NCBI GenBank assembly: GCA_963841945.1
Contig: CAWJFC010000028.1
Span: 434,001 to 498,000 of the forward strand
Length of the DNA: 64,000 nt
Direction of reading: 5' to 3'
From: Acidiflorens sp963841945
GTDB taxonomy: Bacteria > Acidobacteriota > Terriglobia > Terriglobales > Acidobacteriaceae
The translations under genes were made by a program, and so were the position numbers. Below, in pieces: positions 42,560-50,790 of the stretch. Below the pieces are notes generated by a model, which had not been told where the DNA came from, did no database searches, and saw only the letters and a list, made by a program, of their open reading frames with translations. Within the stretch, counting starts at the first letter, position 1. Every line of letters starts with the position of its first letter.

Positions 42560-43480
42560 ATGATGCCTGCTACTGAGCGCCGCCGCGGCGGAGATCGCCG
42601 CCAGGTCCGCACCGTCCGCAAAGCCGTCTTCCCCGCCGCCGGCCTCGGTACCCGTTTCCTTCCCGCCACCAAGGCCCAGCCCAAGGAGATGCTGCCCCTC
42701 GTCGACAAGCCCATCATCCAGTACGGTGTTGAGGAAGCCGTCGCCGCCGGCTGCGACCAGATCATCATCATCACTGGCCGCGGCAAGAGCGCCATCGAAG
42801 ACCACTTCGATACCAGCTACGAGCTCGAGAAGATGCTGGAGGAAAAAGGCAAGACCGACCTGCTCAAGGTGGTGCGCCAGATCTCCGACATGATCTATGT
42901 CTCCTACGTCCGTCAGAAGGAGGCGCTCGGCCTGGGCCATGCCATCCTCACTGCGCGCGAGCTTGTCGGCAACGAGCCCTTCGCCGCGCTGCTCGCCGAT
43001 GACGTCATCGACGCGAAGGTACCTGTGCTCAGGCAGCTCATCGACGTCTTTAACGAGAAGCAACAATCGGTCATCGCCATTCAGCCCATCGAGGGCGCGG
43101 CAATTTCTTCTTATGGCGTGATCAAGGGAAAAGAAGTCGCGGGCTCGGGCGGGAAACTTTTTGAGGTGCTCGACCTGGTCGAGAAGCCGAAGCTCCAAGA
43201 CGCGCCGTCGAACCTCGCCGTGATTGGACGATACATTTTGACGCCGACAGTTTTTGAAACCCTCTCCAACATCACGCCCGGCGCGGGAGGAGAGCTGCAG
43301 CTCACCGACGGGCTGCGTGCGCTCCTTAAGCGCGAGAAGATGTATGCGTGCGTCTATGAAGGACGGCGCCACGACACCGGGGACAAGCTAGGGTTCCTGA
43401 AGGCGACCGTCGAGTTCGCGCTGAAACGGGACGATTTGGGCGGCGCCTTCCGGGAATACTTGAAGACGCTGAAATTCTAG
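42560..43480 (+). CDS. galU: UTP-glucose-1-phosphate uridylyltransferase
   Basis: Makes UDP-glucose, the donor for glycans and the precursor of UDP-galactose. The nucleotide-binding start is KAVFPAAGLGTRFLPATKAQ, followed by PKEMLPLVDKPIIQYGVEEA, ALGLGHAILTARELVGNEPF, DDVIDAKVP and EGRRHDTGDKLGFLKA; all fit GalU. At 306 residues it is slightly long because of an N-terminal basic extension (MMPATERRRGGDRRQVRTV) that may be untranslated. ATG 42560 and 42563 are possible starts. It is convergent with purE; a hairpin lies between. Confidence 0.96.
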   Translation: MMPATERRRGGDRRQVRTVRKAVFPAAGLGTRFLPATKAQPKEMLPLVDKPIIQYGVEEAVAAGCDQIIIITGRGKSAIEDHFDTSYELEKMLEEKGKTDLLKVVRQISDMIYVSYVRQKEALGLGHAILTARELVGNEPFAALLADDVIDAKVPVLRQLIDVFNEKQQSVIAIQPIEGAAISSYGVIKGKEVAGSGGKLFEVLDLVEKPKLQDAPSNLAVIGRYILTPTVFETLSNITPGAGGELQLTDGLRALLKREKMYACVYEGRRHDTGDKLGFLKATVEFALKRDDLGGAFREYLKTLKF

Positions 43481-43539
43481 CTGCGCGCGCCAGACACCGT
43501 TCGCTCCAAACTCCGCACTGGCCTGGCAATTTGGGACAG

Positions 43540-43556
43540 CCGGCGAGACGCCGGCG
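43540..43556. terminator. Hairpin repeat between galU and purE
   Basis: GCCGGCG-AGA-CGCCGGC, a perfect 7-bp stem (position uncertain by one base), lies 60 bases after galU and ends at the purE stop, between convergent genes. It may help end both transcripts but has no T-run; it looks like a repeat of the same general type as the other hairpins. Confidence 0.45.
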
Positions 43557-44066
43557 CTACACACGTAACGACGCTTGCAGCTTCTTCGATTTTTCTTCCA
43601 CGCCCTTGGCTAATTTCTCTTTGTGCGCGTCCAGTTTCTTCGCGATCGCCGAGTCACCCACACCGATGATCTGCGCCGCAAGAATTCCCGCGTTGGTCGC
43701 GCCGGGCTTGCCAATCGCTACCGTCGCCACCGGAATTCCCGCGGGCATTTGCACGGTCGCCAGCAGCGAGTCCATGCCTTGCAAAGACGTTGACGGAATC
43801 GGGACGCCGATGACCGGAAGCGTGGTGTGAGCGGCGATGACCCCGGCGAGATGGGCCGCTCCGCCGGCTCCGGCGATGATCACGCGAATGCCCCGGCTGG
43901 CGGCCTTTCTGGCATATTCAGCGGTGCGGTCGGGCGACCGGTGCGCGGACGTGACATCAATTTCATAGACAATTCCGAATTCGTCGAGCGCCTTGCCGGC
44001 CTCGCGCATGATCTCCAGATCGGAGTCGCTCCCCATTACGATGGAAACTGCTGGATTCGTTGGCAT
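43557..44066 (-). CDS. purE: N5-carboxyaminoimidazole ribonucleotide mutase
   Basis: PurE moves the carboxyl group from N5-CAIR to give CAIR in purine synthesis. Class I PurE features: VSIVMGSDSDLEIMREAG (substrate loop), VTSAHRSPDRTAEYA with the catalytic His, and IAGAGGAAHLAGVIAA. The ATG at 44066 has AGGAAA upstream and gives 169 residues, the usual length. No purK was seen next to it, so the carboxylating partner lies elsewhere. purD follows on the same strand after a 60-base gap of the opposite order (purD transcribes into purE). Confidence 0.95.
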   Translation of the reverse strand: MPTNPAVSIVMGSDSDLEIMREAGKALDEFGIVYEIDVTSAHRSPDRTAEYARKAASRGIRVIIAGAGGAAHLAGVIAAHTTLPVIGVPIPSTSLQGMDSLLATVQMPAGIPVATVAIGKPGATNAGILAAQIIGVGDSAIAKKLDAHKEKLAKGVEEKSKKLQASLRV

Positions 44067-44091
44067 TGTTTTTTCCTTACAGGTGGAATGC

Positions 44092-44114
44092 GGGTGACCG
44101 GTCACCGGTGACCG
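44092..44114. repeat. GTGACCGGTCACC palindromes between purD and purE
   Basis: GGTGACCGGTCACC and GGTCACCGGTGACC overlap in one 23-base stretch; both are self-complementary. It is the most perfect member of the GTGACC family, lying in the purD-purE gap. Confidence 0.7.
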
Positions 44115-44125
44115 CTTTTACTCGC

Positions 44126-45412
44126 CTAGGTTTTCTTCAGCGCTCTCGCGCCAATATCTCTTCTATAGTGCGCGCCTTCGAATTGAATTTTCTCACAAGC
44201 CTGGTAGGCGCGATCAACCGCGGTTTGCAGCTCATCGGCTCTAGCCGTTACTCCCAACACTCGGCCGCCGGCAGTATAAAAGTCCCCGTCTCTTTTGGTA
44301 GTGCCCGCGTGAAAAATCTTCACGCCTTCAACTCCTCCGGCCTCATCCAGCCCCGTTATTCTTTTCCCCGACTCGTACGCGCCCGGGTATCCGCCCGATG
44401 CCATCACCACGCACACAGCCGCGTCGTTTGACCATTTGAAATCGCCGTCGCTGGTGCGCCCGTCGATGCTGGCTTCCATGGCCTCGACCAGATCGTTCTC
44501 CATCCGCATCAAAATCGGTTGCGTCTCCGGATCGCCGAAGCGGCAATTAAATTCCAGTACCATCGGCCCGCGCGCGGTCATCATCAGGCCACAATAGAGG
44601 ACGCCTTTATATTCGGCGCCTTCTTCTTTCATGCCGGCTACCACCGGGCGCGCGATGTGATTGATCAGCCAGTCGCGCATCTTCTCGTCGATGATAGTTT
44701 TTGTGGTGTAGGCGCCCATGCCTCCGGTGTTCGAGCCGATGTCGCCGTCTCCCACGCGCTTATGATCCTGTGCGGCTACAAGCGGCGCTACGCGCTCTCC
44801 GTCGCTGACCACCAGAAAAGACAGTTCATCGCCTTCCAGAAATTCTTCGAATACTACGCGCGCGCCGGCTTCGCCGAGCATGCGTCCGCTCAGCATGTCA
44901 GCGGCGACGGTCGCGGCTTCGTCTTTGGTCTCCGCGATCACCACGCCCTTGCCCGCCGCCAGGCCATCGGCCTTTACGACGATGGGCGGGTGGAAGTGTA
45001 CCAGGGCATCGCGCACCTCGTCGGCCGAATTGCAGATCGCGTAATGCGCGGTCGGAATGTGATGGCGCTGGAGAAACTCCTTCGCGAAGCTCTTACTCGT
45101 TTCAAGTTGCGCCGCCGCCTGCGTGGGTCCAAAGGTGCGCCAGCCGCGACGCGTGAACTCATCGACCACGCCGAGCATCAGCGGCAACTCGGGGCCGATG
45201 ACGGTGAGATCGGGCTGGAGCCGGTTCGCCAGCGCGACCATGGAGTCGAGGCTTTTGACATCGACGGGCAGACACTCGGCCTCTTCGGCAATGCCGCCAT
45301 TACCGGGCGCGCAGTAAATCTGTCCCGCGCGCGCAGACTGGCGAAGCTTCCAGACGAGAGCGTGCTCGCGGCCTCCGCTGCCGATGACGAGGATTTTGGT
45401 GGCGCCGGGCAT
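44126..45412 (-). CDS. purD: Phosphoribosylamine-glycine ligase
   Basis: PurD joins glycine to phosphoribosylamine, the second purine step, with ATP. The N-terminal domain begins KILVIGSGGREHALVWKLRQ. GPELPLMLGVVDEF, VVKADGLAAGKGVVIAETKD (ATP-grasp), EEFLEGDELSFLVVSDGE, NTGGMGAYTTK and LEFNCRFGDPETQPILMRM are all standard. ATG 45412 gives 428 residues, typical. The last part (FEGAHYRRDIGARALKKT) is the normal GARS C-domain end. purE follows downstream on the same strand, so the two are probably one operon, distinct from purL-purF. Confidence 0.97.
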   Translation of the reverse strand: MPGATKILVIGSGGREHALVWKLRQSARAGQIYCAPGNGGIAEEAECLPVDVKSLDSMVALANRLQPDLTVIGPELPLMLGVVDEFTRRGWRTFGPTQAAAQLETSKSFAKEFLQRHHIPTAHYAICNSADEVRDALVHFHPPIVVKADGLAAGKGVVIAETKDEAATVAADMLSGRMLGEAGARVVFEEFLEGDELSFLVVSDGERVAPLVAAQDHKRVGDGDIGSNTGGMGAYTTKTIIDEKMRDWLINHIARPVVAGMKEEGAEYKGVLYCGLMMTARGPMVLEFNCRFGDPETQPILMRMENDLVEAMEASIDGRTSDGDFKWSNDAAVCVVMASGGYPGAYESGKRITGLDEAGGVEGVKIFHAGTTKRDGDFYTAGGRVLGVTARADELQTAVDRAYQACEKIQFEGAHYRRDIGARALKKT

Positions 45413-45590
45413 TTTGGGAACTTTTAAGGGTAGGGGCGCGGAGTGGGGATGTCAAACGGGGGGTTGGTAAGGCCCGTGTTTTTGCTGAAGGCGATGACGA
45501 TTGTAATCCCCATATACAAAAATGACTGCGCCAGGCTAATGCTCGGCCAGAGCGTTGCCGATATGTTGATGGCGGCCTGATGGGGGGAAT

Positions 45591-46088
45591 GTGTCGATCT
45601 TAAAGGAGGTAGTTGCGGATGCGCGGACCGCAGTTGACCCTTCGGAGGTAAACCACGGGGAGATGGCCGCGATCATTCAAACCGCGATGGATGCGATCAT
45701 TACGGTGGATGAAGGCCAGCGGATCGTGATTTTCAACGCGGCGGCGGAGAGGATGTTTTGCTGTCCGGCCGCCCAGGCTCTGGGAGGGTCGTTGACGCGA
45801 TTTATCCCGCACCGATTTCGCAAGGGGCACGCCGAGCAGGTAAGCTTCTTTGCCGCGACCGGCGGAACCAGCCGCAAAATGAAAAACATGGGGATCGTTT
45901 GGGGGGCGCGGGCGGATGGCAAGGAGATTCCCCTTGAGGTTTCGATTTCCCGGGCGGAGAGCGGCGGCAGAAAGCTGCTCACGGCAATCCTCCGCGACCT
46001 TTCGGAGCGGGCACAGGCAGAGGTGGAAACTGCACTCTCCCATTCCAGATCTCCATCGAGTCCGCTTGCCTTCGAAAACCCTGATTGA
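45591..46088 (+). CDS. PAS-domain protein
   Basis: A 165-residue protein that consists almost wholly of one PAS fold: AIIQTAMDAIITVDEGQRIV, FNAAAERMFCCPAAQALG, then the beta-strands IPLEVSISRAESGGRK and LTAILRDLSERAQAE. There is no kinase, cyclase or HTH domain, so it is either a stand-alone sensor or a truncated signalling protein. The GTG at 45591 follows GGGGGGAA at 1-8 bases. No cofactor-binding residue can be assigned; the double Cys near residue 55 is unusual. The next gene is a methyltransferase 233 bases away, not obviously related. Confidence 0.8.
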   Translation: MSILKEVVADARTAVDPSEVNHGEMAAIIQTAMDAIITVDEGQRIVIFNAAAERMFCCPAAQALGGSLTRFIPHRFRKGHAEQVSFFAATGGTSRKMKNMGIVWGARADGKEIPLEVSISRAESGGRKLLTAILRDLSERAQAEVETALSHSRSPSSPLAFENPD

Positions 46089-46321
46089 CGGCTTATCAGC
46101 GCGGATCGGCAGCCAGACCGCGCATGGATCGTGCGCGGCCACGATAGGATCAATGGCCAACCTGCTGAAAATGAATCAGGAGCGCATTGTTATCTCGCAT
46201 TGTCATCTAAAATTGTTCTCTAAAGAGGACGATACTCTTTGGGTACAAGGGTACAAACGGGTCCAATTTCCACGTTCTAAGCGGCTACAATCCAAGCCAC
46301 GAGCGGAAACGGACTTACCTC

Positions 46322-47095
46322 TTGACCCCTGCGACTCTCGCCGAAGCTACCCATCAGTTGCTGAGCGAATGCATCTCGCATTCGCAATCGCGATTCGACT
46401 TCTGGATCAACTTCATTCGCAGCGCGGGCATCGAAAAAATGGTCGAGGTCGGAGTCTACCAGGGGGATTTTGCGGCCGCGGTGCTGGCCGGTTGCGAGCG
46501 CGTCTCGACCTACTACATGCTCGACCCATGGCGGCATCTGGATGACTGGAACAAGCCCGCGAATCAGGATAATTCCGTGTTCGAGAGTTTTTTCCAGGCC
46601 GCCAAAGCAAAGACCGAATTTGCTGCCGCCCGCCGCACGATTCTGCGCGGAAAAACTACCGAGGTGATCGACCAGATTGCGGACGGCGAGCTGGACTTCG
46701 CCTACATCGACGGCGATCACACGCTGAAGGGGATTACGATCGACCTGGTTCGCGTCTACCCCAAGGTGAAAGTGGGCGGCTTTATTGGCGGCGATGACTT
46801 CAGCAAAACCATCTGGATGCACAAGACCAGTTTCGAGCCGACCTTGGTTTTTCCGTATGCCGTTTATTTCGCGGAGGCGGTGGGAGCGACGATCTACGCG
46901 CTGCCGAATATCCAGTTCTGTTTGCAAAAAATGGAGACTCCGCAGTTTCGCTTTGTCGACTTGACTCACCAGTATGGCGAACTCGGCCTGCGCGATCAGC
47001 TTGTGCCGGAGAAGCTGATCAAGATGTCGCTCCGCGAGCGTTATCCCCGCGCGGCGCGGGTGGTCACAGAAACGAAGAGAATGCTCTCGCGCTAA
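46322..47095 (+). CDS. Class I SAM-dependent methyltransferase (Methyltransf_24 type)
   Basis: A 257-residue protein with a Rossmann methyltransferase core: KMVEVGVYQGDFAAAVLAGC is motif I, LDFAYIDGDHTLKGITIDL is the post-I acidic region, and KVGGFIGGDDFSK follows. Substrate unknown; close relatives act on sugars, lipopolysaccharide or small molecules. The start TTG 46322 is used because the frame opens there; no better ATG fits near the family's start. Lies alone, with a 226-base gap of no gene before it. Confidence lies in the fold, not in the function. Confidence 0.8.
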   Translation: MTPATLAEATHQLLSECISHSQSRFDFWINFIRSAGIEKMVEVGVYQGDFAAAVLAGCERVSTYYMLDPWRHLDDWNKPANQDNSVFESFFQAAKAKTEFAAARRTILRGKTTEVIDQIADGELDFAYIDGDHTLKGITIDLVRVYPKVKVGGFIGGDDFSKTIWMHKTSFEPTLVFPYAVYFAEAVGATIYALPNIQFCLQKMETPQFRFVDLTHQYGELGLRDQLVPEKLIKMSLRERYPRAARVVTETKRMLSR

Positions 47096-47183
47096 TCGCT
47101 TCCTTGGGCCCGTACTTCCTTGCGCCCGTCGGCTTGACCACGCTCCAATCTCGCTACTAGACTTCGCGGGTGGGGGTCTTCCT

Positions 47184-48858
47184 ATGTCCAAGTCAGTTTT
47201 ATTGGCTCGCCTGATTTGTTGCCTGGCAGTGTGCTTCACCGCCCTTTCTGTTCCCGCTTTGGCGGACGAGGGCCACGATCATCACGACATGATGGAGTCA
47301 AAACTCGGGACCGTGCATTTTCCGATATCGTGCAACGCCGAGGCGCAGAAGACTTTTGAGAAGGGCGTGGCGCTGCTGCACTCGTTCTGGTACGAGGAGG
47401 CGGAGAAGACATTTAATGAAGCGGCGAAGGAAGATCCGAAGTGCGCCATGGCGCATTGGGGCGTCGCCATGAGCCTGTGGCACCAACTGTGGGACTGGCC
47501 GAATGACGCGACGCTCAAACGCGGCGCCGAGGAGCTGAAGACGGCGGAGAGACTGAAGCCTAAGACGGAGCGCGAGCGAGATTACATCAGCGCGGCGATG
47601 GCGTTTTATACCCACAGCGGAAAAGGCGGCGTCAAAGCGGAAGACGACCATGAGGCGCGGGCACGTGCTTACTCGGCGGCGATGGAGAAGGTCTATACAC
47701 GTTATGGCATGGACGGATCAGCGCAGGATCATTCGGCGGCAGATCATGAGGCGGCCGCTTTTTATGCGCTGTCGCTGCTGGCTTCCGAGCCTGACAACGA
47801 CACAACTTTCGCCAATCGCAAAAAGGCGGGCGCGATTCTGGAAAAGCTGTTCGAGATCGAACCGGATCATCCCGGCATCGCCCACTATCTGATTCACACC
47901 TACGACAAGCCGCAGCTGGCGCAACTGGGATTGCCGGCGGCGCGGCGCTACGCCGCCATCGCGCCCTCTTCTCCGCATGCGCTGCACATGCCGTCGCATA
48001 TTTTTGAGCGTGTCGGCGACTGGCAGGATGACATCACGTCAAACCTGGCGTCCATCGCAGCGACTCGCAAGACGGCGGCGATGCACATGGGCGGAGAGGC
48101 GCACCAGTTTCACGCCATGGATTTTCTGATCTACGCCTACCTGCAGAGCGGGCGCGAGGATGAGGCTGCGAAGTGGATCGAAGAAGTGAAGACGATGCCC
48201 TCGATGAAAATGGGCGACACGGATATGCACGCCTTTGCGATGGCGAAGTTTCCAGCCATGTACGCGCTGGAGATGCATCGCTGGGCGGACGCGGCGAAAC
48301 TGGAGATCGTGGCGGAGTCAGGAAAGGGCGATAAGGCTTACAGCGTACTGGGCTCGGGCCATCGGCGCGGTGCGCAGCGGAGACGTGGCCGGCGCCAAGA
48401 AAGATGTGGCGGAGCTCGACTCCATCCGCAAGGATCAGTTGGCGCGCAATAAGAAATATTCGGCCGAGTCCACCGAGATGGTGGAGAACGAAGCTTCGGC
48501 ATGGGTGATGCACGCCGAGGGGCACGACGACGAAGCGGTCGCTCTGATGAGGAAAGTTGCTGACCATGAGGACGCGGTGGGCGAGGAGCAGACCTCGATT
48601 CCCGCGCGCGAGATGCTGGCGGATATCCTGCTGGAGATGCACAAGCCGGAGCTGGCGCTCGTGGAATATCGCGGAGATTTGAAGTTCAATCCGAAGCGCT
48701 TTAACGGACTCTACGGCGCGGCGCAGGCGGCGGAAATGGCGGGGAAGGCCTCCGACGCCAGCGAATATTATGCCCTGCTGGTGAGATCGTGCGAGGGCGG
48801 ACACTCGGATCGTCCCGAGCTGACCAAGGCGCGGTCGGTGGTGGTAGCGAAGGAATAG
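47184..48858 (+). CDS. Secreted tetratricopeptide-repeat protein, frameshifted
   Basis: The first frame begins at 47184 with a signal peptide (SVLLARLICCLAVCFTALSV, then PALADEGHDHHDMM) and TPR-like helices (AEAQKTFEKGVALLHSFWYE, EDPKCAMAHWGVAMSLWHQL, IAHYLIHTYDKPQLAQLGLP, APSSPHALHMPSHIFERVGD). The reading moves to the second frame near 48340-48350, where AYWARAIGAVRSGDVAGAKK continues and the protein ends VVVAKE at 48858. Removing one base there gives 557 residues. Such proteins may scaffold or degrade cell-surface polymers; function is unknown. The DEGHDHHDMM start of the mature part is His-rich and could bind metal. The gene is isolated. Confidence 0.75.
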
Positions 48859-48918
48859 GGCGTCAGATCGGCGTAGTCACCCGCGCAGATGAGGTTCGCG
48901 ATCCTTCGGCGGACAGCT

Positions 48919-49248
48919 TTACTTTTCGGCCAGGCAGTATTCACCCAGCTTCTTGCCAGGCTCCAGGCCGGCGGGGTCCCCATACACCTCGACATCGTGG
49001 CAATCGTACATGCCATGGTTGGGAGGCAACTCGACGAGTTCATACTTCCCGCCCTTGAGCGTAGCGCAACCAGATGCTCCATGGTTGCAGCTTAGTTCAA
49101 AGCTCTTGCCGTCTTTCACCACGTCGACCAGGACCACGCCATTGTTCAGTTCGCTTCCTTTGACCGTGATCACGGACTTGGTCTGCGCAATAGCCAGGCC
49201 GAGCAAGAGGGCGAGGGCAAGCACAGAAAACACGAATGCTTTCTTCAT
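48919..49248 (-). CDS. Small secreted protein of unknown function
   Basis: A 109-residue protein with a signal peptide (MKKAFVFSVLALALLLGLAI) and a mature part of about 85 residues carrying four cysteines (SCNHGASGC, YDC, EYC), which could form two disulphides outside the cell. Phrases such as ITVKGSELNNGVVLVDVVKD and LPPNHGMYDCHDVEVYG match no family I can name. Start ATG 49248 is chosen because the signal peptide begins there; longer readings on this strand have no signal. It lies convergent to the TPR gene and divergent from the FMN-enzyme gene. Confidence 0.7.
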   Translation of the reverse strand: MKKAFVFSVLALALLLGLAIAQTKSVITVKGSELNNGVVLVDVVKDGKSFELSCNHGASGCATLKGGKYELVELPPNHGMYDCHDVEVYGDPAGLEPGKKLGEYCLAEK

Positions 49249-49393
49249 AGGCACTCCAACGCGCGGGGCCCGATTCGCTGGAGGCTCCGCGCCACTATAG
49301 CTATGTTGGGCTGGCATGGGTCGGCCTGTCTGTGACGCAAGGCCGAAAGCTCGGTGACGCATGAGCATGGCTCTGGTTACTTCGGAGAAGCCC

Positions 49394-49420
49394 GTCGCGT
49401 GATACTGTCGCGTGATACTA
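49394..49420. repeat. Direct repeat GTCGCGTGATACT just before the FMN-enzyme start
   Basis: CGTCGCGTGATACT is followed directly by GTCGCGTGATACTATCG, a 13-base tandem that overlaps the GTG start of the next gene. It may shift the apparent start or be a site for a regulator. Confidence 0.6.
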
Positions 49421-50626
49421 TCGAGCCGTTTTCCCGTGACTCGCCTCTCTCGCTCCGTCGCTTCTCCTCGCGTGGTTTGTATCGCCGATCTGCGCACCAT
49501 TGCGCGGGCGCGCCTTCCCCGTGCGGTTTTCGACTATCTCGATGGCGGCGCTGAAGGCGAGGTCACGCTGCGCGAGAATTGCCGTGTCTTTGACGACGTC
49601 ACTTTCCGTCCCCGGCAGGCTGTCGAGGTGGAAAAGTGCTCGCTTGGCGTGCGCGTTCTTGGGCACGACCTCGCGCTGCCCTTCCTGCTGGCGCCGGTCG
49701 GCTACAGCCGAATGATGCATCCCGGCGGAGAGGTTTCGGCCGCGCGCGCCGCTGGCGACGCGGGCACTGCGTACATGCTTTCGACCATCTCGGGCTATAA
49801 GCTCGAGGACGTCAAAGCCGCGTCGAGGGGTCCGGTCTTCTTCCAGCTTTATTTTATTGGCGGCCGTGCGGCCGCAGAAGCCGGTCTCGAGCGGGCCCGC
49901 ATCGCCGGTTTTGCAGCTCTCGTCGTCACCATTGACACGCCGGTCGCGGGCAGTCGCGAGCGCGATGTGCGCAACGGCATGAAGGAACTCGTCTGCGGCA
50001 GCCTCTTCGAGAAGCTGCCCTTCGTCCCAAATATTCTGTCGCATCCGGGCTGGCTGTTCGACTATTTGCGCGACGGTGGATTGATGGCATTGCCTAATGT
50101 GGTCGTGCCCGGCAAGGGCCGAATGCCGTTAATCGATGTTGCCGCTGCCCTGGCGGAGTCGGTGGTCACGTGGGCTGACTTGAAATGGATTCGCGAGCAC
50201 TGGCGAGGACCGATCATTGTGAAGGGTGTGCTGACCGGCGACGATGCTCGCCGTGCGGTGGACGAAGGCGCGGCCGCGATTTCCGTCTCCAACCATGGGG
50301 GCCGCCAGCTCGATTGCGTTCCCGCCGCGTTGCGCGCTCTGCCCGAAGTGGTGAGCGCCGTCGGCGGCCAAACTGAAATTCTGATGGATGGCGGCATACG
50401 CCGTGGCGCCGACATCGTAAAGGCATTGTGCCTCGGCGCCCGAGCCGTGCTCTGCGGGCGCGCCTATGCCTACGGTCTCGCGGCGGCGGGCGAAGCCGGC
50501 GTGAACCGCGCGATCGAGATCCTCCGAACCGACCTCGACCGCACCCTGCGCCTGCTGGGCTGCTCTTCGGTGGCCGAACTGGATCGCTCCTATATCAACG
50601 TGCCGCGCGCCTGGGAAACGGAGTGA
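49412..50626 (+). CDS. FMN-dependent alpha-hydroxyacid dehydrogenase/oxidase
   Basis: A 404-residue member of the FMN-dependent 2-hydroxyacid oxidase family (lactate dehydrogenase LldD, glycolate oxidase, lactate monooxygenase). Family marks: AVFDYLDGGAEGEVTLREN, PFLLAPVGYSRMMHPGGEVS, FQLYF, VVTIDTPVAGSRERDVRNGM, IIVKGVLTGDDARRAVDEGA, ISVSNHGGRQLDCVPAAL (catalytic His and Arg) and ILMDGGIRRGADIVKALCLG. It should be a cytoplasmic or membrane-linked enzyme oxidising L-lactate or a similar acid. GTG 49412 is the start given; a GTG further in is possible. No lactate permease is next to it. Confidence 0.88.
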   Translation: MILSSRFPVTRLSRSVASPRVVCIADLRTIARARLPRAVFDYLDGGAEGEVTLRENCRVFDDVTFRPRQAVEVEKCSLGVRVLGHDLALPFLLAPVGYSRMMHPGGEVSAARAAGDAGTAYMLSTISGYKLEDVKAASRGPVFFQLYFIGGRAAAEAGLERARIAGFAALVVTIDTPVAGSRERDVRNGMKELVCGSLFEKLPFVPNILSHPGWLFDYLRDGGLMALPNVVVPGKGRMPLIDVAAALAESVVTWADLKWIREHWRGPIIVKGVLTGDDARRAVDEGAAAISVSNHGGRQLDCVPAALRALPEVVSAVGGQTEILMDGGIRRGADIVKALCLGARAVLCGRAYAYGLAAAGEAGVNRAIEILRTDLDRTLRLLGCSSVAELDRSYINVPRAWETE

Positions 50627-50790
50627 GATCGAACAGCCCGCTGGGAGCAAGATTTAAGTCGTCACAGCGGCCGTCGAGCTAACCGCGGCCAGCCGCCACG
50701 CGATCAGCCGAATCTCATGCCGAGCTTCCACCCCTTGTTACAATCAATAAAAGCAGCACACCCGCGCGGAACGGGGCCGCGCCTTGCCAA

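Noticed and set aside
42521..43372. Long minus-strand open frame over galU
   Set aside because: It is the complement of a conserved GalU gene with high third-position GC; a shadow frame.
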